Shown: positions 14,772 to 22,968 of the stretch, piece after piece
How positions within the stretch are numbered: the stretch's first letter is position 1
Layout: every line of letters begins with the position of its first letter
DNA from: CAZYSK01 sp964649415
Lineage (GTDB): Bacteria; Chloroflexota; Anaerolineae; B4-G1
Length of the DNA: 64,000 nt
Direction: 5' to 3'
Assembly (NCBI GenBank): GCA_964649415.1
Contig: CAZYSK010000008.1
Coordinates: 67,771-131,770 of the forward strand
Made by a program: the position numbers and the translations under genes
The notes under the pieces: generated by a model
Seen by the model: the letters and a program-made list of their open reading frames with translations, nothing else
Told to the model about the DNA's origin: nothing
Database searches by the model: none

Positions 14772-14950
14772 ATGCTACCGAGAAAGAGACCTCGCAGAAA
14801 CGGCGTGTTGACCGTCGTCTGGGCCAGAAGGTTGATCGGCAATTCGCGGCTGAGGAAACCCTCGACGGGTGTGCTCGTAGTCGTCTAGGCGCGCTTACCT
14901 GGAGGGTATGTGACGTCTGCTTCGGTGCGAGGATCCTGGGCCACTGCGAC
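14772..14950 (+). pseudogene. 5' remnant of a second copy of the 192-residue gene
   Basis: The frame opens MLPRKRPRRN, like MLPRRTTRR of the gene at 14008, and the leader before it also matches (GGAGC then ATGCTACC). After about 12 codons the homologous reading shifts frame: VDRRLG matches VDRNLE, and farther on GHCDS matches GHCNR. The initial frame stops at 14888 after 38 codons. The homology fades near 14950, where the MATE-like gene's 3' end is reached. Confidence 0.6.
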
Positions 14951-14959
14951 TCGCTCCAT

Positions 14960-16324
14960 TCAGACGGTGGACAGCACCTCGTCCCGCGCCTGAGTGACTC
15001 GCATCGCTGGCCGGCTGCGATACCACAGCCAGACCGTCTGTGCCAGGACTCCGACCGTCAGCCCTACCAGGCCGACGTACAGGCCCGTCACCTGGCCCCA
15101 GATCACGCCTCCCGACATGACCGCGCCGCCGACGAGCAGAAACGCCGCCACCGCTTCCGGGATACCGCGCGTGCGCTGGCTGTGCACAATCGTGCCCTGG
15201 TACCAGCTCTGTAGCACGCTCAACGCGGGCAGCGGCAGCGCCGCCCACAATCCCCGGCTGGCCAGCGCGGCCAGCCTCGGTTTGAGCGCAGATACGCGCG
15301 CAAACCAGAACGCCCCCAGCGGCGTGGCTGCCACGACGAGCAAGGCGAGACTCGTCAGCGCGACCAATACCATCGCGAAGCGGCGCAGCGTGCGTGTTGC
15401 ACGGGGCTCATCCAGCAGCGCGATGACGACCTCGTTGAATGCATAGCCCAGGCTGCGCGGAAGGAAGATGAAACTGCTGACGACGGACCACGTGGCCAGC
15501 GAGTCCAGCGCACCCGGCATGCGGCTGATGGCGGCGCTGCTGAGCGGCTGGGCCAGCATGTTCATCAGCGAGGTCGTGGCCAACGGCGCGTAGAACTGGA
15601 GAAAGACGCGGAGAGTCAGGGGCTGTGCTGCGGATTCTGCCAACTTGAGCTGGCGGCGCAGCACGGGCCGCACGCGCAGCCCGGCGTAGATGGCCTCGCT
15701 GAGGACGCCGGCCGCGATAGCGCTCGTCGCGACGACGATGCCGGGGATCGTGCCGATCAGGTAGCCGGCCGCCAGCACCGTTACGTCGGTGCCCAGCCGG
15801 ATCATGGTCCCCAGGCCCACAGCCCGCGAGTGGCCGAAACGGATGAGCACGCCCTGGTTGAAGCGCCGGTAGGCGATGGACCACGTCCAGGGCATCATGA
15901 TCATCAGGCCCACGCGGGCGGGCTCGATGATCTCCGCCGGCGCGCCGATCAAGTGCACCGCGACGACGTAGTATGCCGGCGTGAACGCGATCAGCGCGTG
16001 CAGCGCGGTCAGTATCGCGCTCGTGCGCATCATGAAACGCCGCACGCGCACGTAGGAGTCCCAATCCTTGCTCAGCGCGGTCGAGGCCGACAGCAACATA
16101 ACGATGGGCGACCCGATAAGCATGCTCAGGGGCCAGACGATGCCGCCCCAGGCTGCCAGGTGGATCTCCGGATCGGCCAGCCGCGCTACGGCGGCGCTCA
16201 TCGCGGGACCTTCCGCGGCCATCAGCAGCCAACTGGCAGCCAGCGGCCACCAGGTGCGCACGACCTGGCGTACGGGCAACGTCGATGGAACGCGTTCTTC
16301 GGTTGAGTCGACGTCTGTGGTCAT
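14960..16324 (-). CDS. MATE-like polytopic membrane transporter
   Basis: A 454-residue protein with about 12 hydrophobic helices. It resembles the MATE/flippase (MOP) superfamily, with two halves each opening with an amphipathic entry (RTWWPLAASWLLMAAEGP near residue 24 and QFYAPLATTSLMNMLAQP in the middle). Exact substrate class is unclear (multidrug, lipid-linked or other). No ribosome site is seen before the ATG at 16324. The gene sits on the opposite strand between the 5' and 3' remnants of a duplicated gene, its start codon only 4 bases from the 3' remnant, so it appears to have been inserted there. Confidence 0.75.
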   Translation of the reverse strand: MTTDVDSTEERVPSTLPVRQVVRTWWPLAASWLLMAAEGPAMSAAVARLADPEIHLAAWGGIVWPLSMLIGSPIVMLLSASTALSKDWDSYVRVRRFMMRTSAILTALHALIAFTPAYYVVAVHLIGAPAEIIEPARVGLMIMMPWTWSIAYRRFNQGVLIRFGHSRAVGLGTMIRLGTDVTVLAAGYLIGTIPGIVVATSAIAAGVLSEAIYAGLRVRPVLRRQLKLAESAAQPLTLRVFLQFYAPLATTSLMNMLAQPLSSAAISRMPGALDSLATWSVVSSFIFLPRSLGYAFNEVVIALLDEPRATRTLRRFAMVLVALTSLALLVVAATPLGAFWFARVSALKPRLAALASRGLWAALPLPALSVLQSWYQGTIVHSQRTRGIPEAVAAFLLVGGAVMSGGVIWGQVTGLYVGLVGLTVGVLAQTVWLWYRSRPAMRVTQARDEVLSTV

Positions 16325-16327
16325 GAG

Positions 16328-16381
16328 GATGACTACATCACACGGATATGGGATCGGGACGATGTGGATTCAGATGGCTAG
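16328..16381 (+). pseudogene. 3' remnant of the second copy of the 192-residue gene
   Basis: About 50 bases match 14476-14525 with only a few differences and keep the reading frame (DDYITRIWDRDDVDSDG then TAG, against DGYITQIWDRDDVASDG). Together with 14772-14950 it brackets the MATE-like gene. About 320 bases of the original gene are missing between the remnants. Confidence 0.75.
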
Positions 16382-16383
16382 AC

Positions 16384-17754
16384 TCAGATCATCAGCAAGT
16401 ACGGTTCCTCCAACAACTGGGCCACTCGTTCGAGAAAACGCGCGCCCTGGACGCCGTCAAGCAGGCGGTGATCAACAGATAGCGTCAGGTACAGTGTAGG
16501 TCGCACCACAACCACCCCGTCACGTGCCACCGCTCTTTCCCGGATGCGGCCGACGGCCAGGATGACGCTCTGCGGCGGGTTGATGATGGCGTGGAATTGA
16601 TCGACCCCGAACATGCCTAGATTGCTAAGGGTAAAGGTGCCTCGCTCCAAGTCCTCCAGCTTCAATTTCCCAGCACGCGCCCGTTCAATCAGATCTGCTC
16701 GCCGAAGAGCGATCTCGCTCAGTGTCAGTTGGTCGGCATGACAGATGGCAGGGACTATCAACCCTTCATCCAGGGCAGTAGCAATGCCGACGTTCACGTC
16801 TGTTAGCTGCACGCGGCCACTCCCGCTCGCGTCTTCGATCCATGCAGCATTTACCTCCGGAAACTCGACCAGCGCCTGCGCACAGACCTTGACCAGGATA
16901 TCGGTGACGGTGAGGCGTACCCCTGTGGCGGCCTCCACTTCAGGCAGCAATTGCTCGCGTACTTGAGTCAGGCTCATCGCATCGACTTCGGCCGAGAGAT
17001 AGAAATGAGGTGTGGACGTAAAGCTTTGCGTCATCCGCTCAGCCACCACACGACGAATCCCCTGAAGCGGCTCGATCGTTCCAGCCTCCACAGAGACGGC
17101 AGGCGAAGGTGACAATAGTGATGCGCCTGCCGCCGCCCGCTCCACGTCGGCTTTCACGATACGTCCCCCCGGGCCTGTTCCCTCAAGTCTGGCCAAGTCA
17201 ACCTCCAGCTCCTCAGCCAGTCGGGAAGCAACCGGTGATACAAGAGAGGCTGATTTGGCCCCCACCTGATCCGCGTACCAGCGCACGTCGGCCTCGACAA
17301 TACGGCCGCCAGGACCGCTGGCCTCAACATGCTCCAACTCGATCGCCAGCTCGTGTGCCAATCTTCGAGCACGGGGAGAAGCCACGACACGGCCATCGTT
17401 GTCGTCAACAGATTGAGGAAGATGCTCAATCCCTGGCTCGGGAAGCGCCCCAGAGGCAGCCTGTGGCAAGGCCTCCGCTGCAGAGGGAGCCGAAGCCGGA
17501 GGTGCTTCGCCAGGCGCAAGGACGTGACTAAGCAGCCCTCCGACAGGCACGATCGATCCTTCGGACACCAGTATTGGGCCCAACACACCGCCGGCCGGCG
17601 CTTCAACCTCGGCAGCGACCTTGTCAGTCTCGATCTCCACGACCGGCTCGCCCTGGGTTACGGTGTCGCCTTCCGTCTTCAGCCACTTGATGACCGTGCC
17701 TTCGGTCATGGTCAAGCCAAGCTGCGGCATGTAAACCTCGGTCGCCACCGTCAA
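16384..17754 (-). CDS. 2-Oxoacid dehydrogenase E2 (dihydrolipoamide acyltransferase) with two subunit-binding domains
   Basis: A 456-residue E2 core that transfers the acyl group from lipoamide to CoA. One lipoyl domain (1-80) carries the modified lysine in IETDKVAAEV (Lys45). Two peripheral-subunit-binding domains follow (about 125-157, SPRARRLAHEL...GPGGRIVEADV, and 172-207, SPVASRLAEEL...GPGGRIVKADV). The acyltransferase domain ends with DHRLLDG, the catalytic His-x-x-x-Asp-Gly. One binding domain is usual, so the tandem copy is odd. The start overlaps the E1-beta stop by 4 bases. No E3 gene is in the window. Substrate may be pyruvate, acetoin or a branched-chain acid. Confidence 0.93.
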   Translation of the reverse strand: MTVATEVYMPQLGLTMTEGTVIKWLKTEGDTVTQGEPVVEIETDKVAAEVEAPAGGVLGPILVSEGSIVPVGGLLSHVLAPGEAPPASAPSAAEALPQAASGALPEPGIEHLPQSVDDNDGRVVASPRARRLAHELAIELEHVEASGPGGRIVEADVRWYADQVGAKSASLVSPVASRLAEELEVDLARLEGTGPGGRIVKADVERAAAGASLLSPSPAVSVEAGTIEPLQGIRRVVAERMTQSFTSTPHFYLSAEVDAMSLTQVREQLLPEVEAATGVRLTVTDILVKVCAQALVEFPEVNAAWIEDASGSGRVQLTDVNVGIATALDEGLIVPAICHADQLTLSEIALRRADLIERARAGKLKLEDLERGTFTLSNLGMFGVDQFHAIINPPQSVILAVGRIRERAVARDGVVVVRPTLYLTLSVDHRLLDGVQGARFLERVAQLLEEPYLLMI

Positions 17755-18743
17755 TACCTCCGTCCGAAGAGCCCACGCGCAGTCTCCACGACTTGCTCTA
17801 TGCTTGGGACTGTCGCCAACTCCAGCGCAGGAGCCATCGGGATGGGCACGTCCGTAGCCCCCAGACGCTTTACAGGTGCATCCAGCCAGTCGAAGGCCTC
17901 GTCACTGATGATGGCTGCGATCTCAGCCGTGACACCATAGCTCAGATACCCTTCATCAATCACGACCGCCCGTCCTGTCTTCTTCACCGAGCTGAGAACG
18001 GTCTCCTTGTCCAACGGCTTGACCGTGCGTGGATCAACGATCTCGGCGCTTATGCCATCAGAGGACAGCACTTCCGCGGCTTCCAGAGCGACCTGGACCA
18101 TGCTTGAGGTGGCCACGAGCGTGACGTGCTCTCCCGCGCGCTTCACATCTCCGACGCCGAGTGGGATAGTATAGTCGCCCTCGTCCACCGGCCCCTTGAC
18201 ACCATAGCTCATCTTGTCTTCGAAGAAGACGACCGGGTTGTTGTCTCGGATAGCTGCTTTCAGTAGCCCCTTGGCGTCGCGAGGAGTAGAGGGCAGCACT
18301 ACCTTGAGGCCTGGGACGTGGGCCATCCACGCATGCAGGCTTTGTGAATGCTGCGCAGCCGCACTACGTCCAGCTCCCATCATGGTGCGGATCACCAAAG
18401 GTACCTGTGCCTGACCACCGGTCATATAGTGCAACTTGGCCGCCTGGTTGACGATCTGATCCATAGCCAGCGTTAGGAAGTCGCAAAACATGATCTCGAC
18501 GACTGGGCGCATACCGGCCATGGCGGCGCCGACGCCCAAACCCGCGATGCCCGCTTCGGAGATGGGGGCATCCATCACCCGCTCTTTTCCGAACTGCTCC
18601 TGCAAACCGGCCGTGATGTTGAAGGTGCCACCGGCTCGCCCAACGTCTTCACCTATCAAGAAGACAGCGGGGTCTCGGTCTAGCTCCTCGGTCAAAGCCT
18701 CACGAATAGCTTCGGCAATAGTCAAATCCCTTGTGTCAGACAT
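17751..18743 (-). CDS. 2-Oxoacid dehydrogenase E1 beta subunit
   Basis: A 330-residue transketolase-like beta subunit that, with E1 alpha, decarboxylates a 2-oxoacid using thiamine diphosphate. The N-terminus (IAEAIREALTEELDRDPAVF) and GEDVGRAGGTFNITAGL are typical, with later DAPISEAGIAGLGVGAAMAG and the C-terminal transketolase domain (VVIDEGYLSYGVTAEIAA). It overlaps E1 alpha by 8 bases upstream and E2 by 4 bases downstream, so the three are translationally coupled. Confidence 0.93.
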   Translation of the reverse strand: MSDTRDLTIAEAIREALTEELDRDPAVFLIGEDVGRAGGTFNITAGLQEQFGKERVMDAPISEAGIAGLGVGAAMAGMRPVVEIMFCDFLTLAMDQIVNQAAKLHYMTGGQAQVPLVIRTMMGAGRSAAAQHSQSLHAWMAHVPGLKVVLPSTPRDAKGLLKAAIRDNNPVVFFEDKMSYGVKGPVDEGDYTIPLGVGDVKRAGEHVTLVATSSMVQVALEAAEVLSSDGISAEIVDPRTVKPLDKETVLSSVKKTGRAVVIDEGYLSYGVTAEIAAIISDEAFDWLDAPVKRLGATDVPIPMAPALELATVPSIEQVVETARGLFGRRY

Positions 18744-19707
18744 ATACGTGCTCCGTCAACTCGCTCCTGTCGGGAACCGGCGACTCGCGAACAAAGTCAA
18801 TCGCTTCCTCTAGTTCAGACTCAACGCGGGTTTCGATCTCCTGAATCTCGCTTTCGGACAGCGCCTCATTGTCTAGCAACCATTTCCGAAATCGTCCTAC
18901 CGGTTCCTGATCCCAGTGCTCTTCGAGCTCACCTGGGGTCCGATAGCCACGACCAAAACCTACATCACCGATATGGTGCCCCTTGAGCCGGTACGTTCGC
19001 GCCTCGATGAAGCTGGGGCCATCGCCTGCCCTCGCCCTTTCCACGGCCTCCTTGGTGGCACGATACACAGCGATCACGTCGTTACCGTCCACCTGGGCCG
19101 TGGGTAAGCCGAAGGCGGCCGCGCGTGCGCCGATGGGCTGATTGGTCACAGTAGCCTCATCGAAACGCGTGTATTCGCCAAAGTGGTTGTTCTCGCAGAC
19201 GTAGATCACGGGCAGTTTCCAAAGGGCGGCCATGTTCAGGACTTCCATGAACACGCCCTGATTGGCCGCGCCATCCCCGAAGAAACAGACGGCCACTTGA
19301 CCAGAGCGCTTCTTCTTGGCAGACAATGCAGCACCGGTGGCAATCCCGAAACCGCCGCCGACGATGCCATTAGCGCCCAGAATGCCCAGGCTGAGATCAG
19401 CCGCGTGCATGCTGCCCCCTTTGCCCCGGCAGTAGCCGGTGACGCGGCCACACAACTCGGCGAGCAGGCGCTTCACGTCGCCTCCCTTGGCAATAAGATG
19501 ACCATGACCCCGGTGGGTGCTTGTGATGTAGTCATCATCGTTGAGTGCCAGGCAGACACCTGTGGCGACTGCCTCCTCTCCGACGTACATATGCAACAGC
19601 CCAACCACGGTGCCACGCTTGTACAACTCTTCGGCTGTTTCTTCAAACCGGCGGATGAGCCTCATCTGGTAGTACATCTCGGATAGTAGATCGTTGTCCA
19701 ATGTCAT
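18736..19707 (-). CDS. 2-Oxoacid dehydrogenase E1 alpha subunit (TPP-dependent)
   Basis: A 323-residue alpha subunit. The ATG at 19707 is chosen because GGAGG precedes it by 6 bases and the conserved MYYQMRLIRRFEETAEELY follows at once; the frame runs open to 19800. The thiamine-diphosphate motif begins GDGAANQGVFMEVLNMAALW and ends with the expected CENN. HRGHGHLIAKGGD and GKGGSMHAADL are also family hallmarks. Length and sequence fit the pyruvate/acetoin dehydrogenase E1 alpha group; the exact oxoacid is not determined. Confidence 0.92.
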   Translation of the reverse strand: MTLDNDLLSEMYYQMRLIRRFEETAEELYKRGTVVGLLHMYVGEEAVATGVCLALNDDDYITSTHRGHGHLIAKGGDVKRLLAELCGRVTGYCRGKGGSMHAADLSLGILGANGIVGGGFGIATGAALSAKKKRSGQVAVCFFGDGAANQGVFMEVLNMAALWKLPVIYVCENNHFGEYTRFDEATVTNQPIGARAAAFGLPTAQVDGNDVIAVYRATKEAVERARAGDGPSFIEARTYRLKGHHIGDVGFGRGYRTPGELEEHWDQEPVGRFRKWLLDNEALSESEIQEIETRVESELEEAIDFVRESPVPDRSELTEHVYV

Positions 19708-19831
19708 TTCAGCCTCCGGGCGCTTGTTTCGTCTAGGTTTTCTAATGGACTGGATCACCTGCTCTCCCTTGTGATATCTGACAGCACGCTCCACGACCAA
19801 AGCTCCCTACCAAGATCTCCGGTAGTTGGCA

Positions 19832-19872
19832 CTACTTGCCCTATGTACCGCACGGATACATAGAGCAAGTAG
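19832..19872. other. Long hairpin between the comA-like gene and the dehydrogenase operon
   Basis: CTACTTGCCCTATGTA pairs with TACATAGAGCAAGTAG (one mismatch) around a 9-base loop, 22 bases after the phosphosulfolactate synthase stop. No run of U follows on the minus-strand transcript, so it may be a weak terminator, processing site or attenuator separating the two gene sets. Confidence 0.55.
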
Positions 19873-19893
19873 CACTCCCTAAGTAACTTGTCC

Positions 19894-20694
19894 CTACATT
19901 CCGCGTGCGATTGCCCGCTTGAGCGTATCACCACGCAGACCCTGACGCAGCGCCTCCAAAGCCAGCATGTCCGTGGCCGGGATGTTGCCCAGGCTCACGT
20001 TGTTGCCAAATCGGAGGATGAGATACTGTTGCTGGCTCTTGATCGGAGCCTCCCACATCAGCTTGTCTATGTCCGCCACACCAGCGACGATTTGATCCAC
20101 CTCGCTTTCGTTCACAGCGCCGGACTTGTCAAAGACACCCACGCCCTTGCCGGCCTCACGGGCCTCAACGATGACCGCCAGCGCTCCCAACTCCAAATCG
20201 TGGGCGATCAGCCGGTGCATCTCAGCCACAGCGACCTTCTCGTCAGGGCTCTTCTTGCCGACCTCAGTGAGGACCTTGAAGCCCGAATCCAGGGCACGTT
20301 TGATACAGTCGGCACGACATTCGTCGCCCATGTGCATCGTGCCGTCCGAGACCTCGATTGCTGTGAAGCCCAATTCCTTGGCCCGCTTCAGGTAGTCAGG
20401 ATAGCACTTCTGACACACCGTCACTTCCAGAAACGTTCCACCGGGGTAGATGTCCACGCCGGCGCCGGTCACGATCTCTACCTTCTCCCGCAGGACCTTA
20501 TCGTCGTAGAAGGCCGAGGTGCCGAAGGAAAACTTCACGAAGTCAACGTAGTCGGCGGCCGTTGCCATCAGATCCTCGGTAGCGTAGCGCCCCAGTCCCT
20601 TGTCCAACACCATCGTGAGACCGCTGCTGCGCGGCTTCACGCTGCGTCCCGGCTCCGGTGTGCGGAACGTACCTTCCCATGCTTTGTTGCCCAT
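19894..20694 (-). CDS. comA: Phosphosulfolactate synthase (ComA family)
   Basis: A 266-residue TIM-barrel enzyme. Characterised members add sulfite to phosphoenolpyruvate to give (R)-phosphosulfolactate, the first step of one coenzyme M route and of other sulfonate pathways. The fold signature is clear (SGLTMVLDKGLG, YVDFVKFSFGTSA, VYPGGTFLE-like YPGGTFLEV, FTAIEVSDGT, IVEAREAGKGVGVFD). The ATG at 20694 has GGAGGGA upstream and overlaps the stop of the P-loop gene as TAATG, so the two are coupled. No ComB or ComC partner is seen, so the product's fate is unknown. Confidence 0.88.
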   Translation of the reverse strand: MGNKAWEGTFRTPEPGRSVKPRSSGLTMVLDKGLGRYATEDLMATAADYVDFVKFSFGTSAFYDDKVLREKVEIVTGAGVDIYPGGTFLEVTVCQKCYPDYLKRAKELGFTAIEVSDGTMHMGDECRADCIKRALDSGFKVLTEVGKKSPDEKVAVAEMHRLIAHDLELGALAVIVEAREAGKGVGVFDKSGAVNESEVDQIVAGVADIDKLMWEAPIKSQQQYLILRFGNNVSLGNIPATDMLALEALRQGLRGDTLKRAIARGM

Positions 20695-21701
20695 TATTCT
20701 ATTCCCTCCATACAGGATTTTGGTCCGGCCAAGGTGCTCTTGGCCTGCTTCACTTCCCATTGGGGAGCGACCACCAACTGCGAGATCGTCTCCCAACGCT
20801 TCTGTGCCAGCGCAGGACTGTCGAGCCCGGCCACCGGCAGTTCCTCGTACAACAAGATGGTACTCCCGATTTTCTCAGAGGCGCTGTCGAACAGCAGGCG
20901 TCTCAAAGTGCGGGGACTGGCAACGTCGCGCACGATCGCACGCTCCAGCCCTGTCTCGATCCGGGGGAAGATGAAGGAAAGGCCGGGATTGACTAGCTCC
21001 GCCCTTTCTGTCGTGGCCCTGTGCAGGTCCACGCTGACCTTGACCTCCCAAGGATCCGCCACCTGCGGCAGCTCTAGCTCCAGACGCTCTGCTGCCTCGG
21101 GAAAATCGTACACGAAACTTCCTACCCGAATGTTGTCTACCAGCGCCCCACGGTAGAAGACGACCCCCTCCGGTACCAACCGGAAAAAGGTCATCTCCGT
21201 GCTGAAGATTTGGTAGCCCCGCGCAAGTGCCTCCAGCAGGAACACAGTCTTCCCCGCCCCCGCCTTGCCGACAATCACAAGGAGCTCATTGGCGTGGGGC
21301 TTGTAGATCGCCGCGGCGTGGAAACCGTAGATGCCCCGCCGCTCCTGCACCGTCAGTGCGTACCGAAAGAAGAGACCGATATTCCCCAAGAGCGACCAGC
21401 GGCGATCACGTCCCTCGCGGTCGAGACGACTGAGGTCTCCCTGCACCGACAGCTCCCGCTCGCCGACTTCGATCTCAAACGCTAAGCTCGGATCGTCCAG
21501 AAGATGGCAATAGGCGTCCAAATCCGGACCATAGGGGATATGATCGATTTCGCACCAATTGGTGATCTGCGACTGGATTTCCCCAGGCTCGAAGAATTCA
21601 GGGTTGAAGACGAGGTCCCGGTTATTGGACGCGAGACCATACGTGATGCCCAGAATTCGAAGGCCGCGAGTATCTGACCAGTTAGCTGCGTTCCCTATCA
21701 C
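20694..21701 (-). CDS. HPr-kinase-like P-loop protein
   Basis: A 335-residue protein whose second half holds a Walker A loop (VGKAGAGKT, 144-152) in the setting typical of HPr kinase/phosphorylase-like domains (GFHAAAIYKPHANELLVIVGKAG; FSTEMTFFRLVPEGV). It lacks the full HprK signature and no HPr gene is nearby. Similar proteins occur as stand-alone serine-kinase-like or ATP-binding regulators. The GTG start (21701) overlaps the PGK stop and its end overlaps the ComA start, placing it tightly between glycolytic and sulfonate genes. A regulatory or kinase role in this operon is inferred. Confidence 0.75.
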   Translation of the reverse strand: MIGNAANWSDTRGLRILGITYGLASNNRDLVFNPEFFEPGEIQSQITNWCEIDHIPYGPDLDAYCHLLDDPSLAFEIEVGERELSVQGDLSRLDREGRDRRWSLLGNIGLFFRYALTVQERRGIYGFHAAAIYKPHANELLVIVGKAGAGKTVFLLEALARGYQIFSTEMTFFRLVPEGVVFYRGALVDNIRVGSFVYDFPEAAERLELELPQVADPWEVKVSVDLHRATTERAELVNPGLSFIFPRIETGLERAIVRDVASPRTLRRLLFDSASEKIGSTILLYEELPVAGLDSPALAQKRWETISQLVVAPQWEVKQAKSTLAGPKSCMEGIE

Positions 21702-22963
21702 GTGCTTACCTCCCCTCGTTGCCGGGCGGCTGCCTCCACCAGGGCATGTACCACAGGCAGCGGCTCGCCAGCCAGAAAACGCACCAACCCTCCGCCCGCC
21801 GTGCAGACGTAGGAGAAACCATCAAGCACGCCGAACTTGCGGGCCGCAGCGATACTATCTCCTCCACCGATGACGGCAAACGCGGGGGATCCTGCCATGA
21901 CCTCCCACAGAGCACGCGTACCGAAGGCAGAGGGCTCGCGTTCATAGACTCCAGCCGGGCCGTTGACGAAGACCGTACGTGCTGCAGCGATTTGGTTGCC
22001 GTACGCCTCCACTGTGTGTTGCCCGACATCCACGATCATCCCAGAAGCAGGAAGCTCGTCGCGCGGGAACTCTCTCCGCGCTGCGCCTTCCACCACGGCG
22101 ACGTCCAGCGGATAATGCAAGTGGTCGCCAAAGCTCCGCAGCAACTCGCGGGCTTCTTCGACAAAGCAGAGCAAGTTCTTCTCTGTGAGAAAAGCCTGCG
22201 TCTCCTGGCCCAAGTCATATCCGGCGGCGATGAGCATGATCTCACCCGTCAGCCCGACGGTGAGCACACTGTCGGCGGTGCCGGACTCAAGCGCGGCGCG
22301 CATCATCTTGAAGGCATCGAGGATCTTTGCGCCGCCCAGCAGGAACAGGCAGGGCCGTTCAGGCCGAGCGCGCACCTGGGAAAGCGTCCGCAACTCCTCC
22401 TCGAACAACCGACCTGCCGCGGCCGACAGCACCTGCGGAAAACCGGTCAACGTCGGCTCGGAGCGGTGGGCGGCGGCAAAGGCATCGCAGACGTACAGGT
22501 CGGCCAGCGGTGACAGGTTGCTCACGATATAGGTCTGCGCCTGATCTGCCGGGCTGAGCCCCACCTGTTCTTCAAAGATGATGGTCTCCTCCGTGTGAAT
22601 CCGCACGTTTTCCAACAGGAGAATCTCACCGTTTTTCAGGCCCCGGATACACTCACGAGCCGCTGGACCGGCCACGTCGTCCAAGTATGCCACAGGACGT
22701 CCCAAGAGCCGCGACATCACTTCCCCGTGCTGGACCAGCGGCGTGAAGTTCTGGTAGTCGAGCGGATCGCCTTGATGGGCCAGGATCACAACCCGTGCCC
22801 CGCGCTCAGCCAGTTCCTGGACGGTTGGCAGGCAGCGCCGAATGCGGGTGTCATCCTTTATGGCCTTTGTCAGGCTATCCACCGGCGAGTTGATGTCCAC
22901 CCGCAGGAGGACGGTCTTACCCACCAGTTCAAAATCGTCGAGAGTCAGAACTTGCAGGTCCAT
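21698..22963 (-). CDS. pgk: Phosphoglycerate kinase (archaeal-like)
   Basis: A 421-residue kinase interconverting 1,3-bisphosphoglycerate and 3-phosphoglycerate with ADP/ATP. LLRVDINSP is the variant RVDxN substrate loop; ILAHQG, LLENVRIH and DAFAAAHRSEPTLTGFP are substrate-binding segments, and GGGDSIAAARKFG is the nucleotide loop. Variants such as DINSP and the DAFAAAHR block resemble archaeal PGKs more than the usual bacterial enzyme. The ATG at 22963 lies 5 bases after the GAPDH stop; the frame opens farther upstream inside that gene but lacks support. Confidence 0.92.
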   Translation of the reverse strand: MDLQVLTLDDFELVGKTVLLRVDINSPVDSLTKAIKDDTRIRRCLPTVQELAERGARVVILAHQGDPLDYQNFTPLVQHGEVMSRLLGRPVAYLDDVAGPAARECIRGLKNGEILLLENVRIHTEETIIFEEQVGLSPADQAQTYIVSNLSPLADLYVCDAFAAAHRSEPTLTGFPQVLSAAAGRLFEEELRTLSQVRARPERPCLFLLGGAKILDAFKMMRAALESGTADSVLTVGLTGEIMLIAAGYDLGQETQAFLTEKNLLCFVEEARELLRSFGDHLHYPLDVAVVEGAARREFPRDELPASGMIVDVGQHTVEAYGNQIAAARTVFVNGPAGVYEREPSAFGTRALWEVMAGSPAFAVIGGGDSIAAARKFGVLDGFSYVCTAGGGLVRFLAGEPLPVVHALVEAAARQRGEVST

Positions 22964-22968
22964 CCAAG

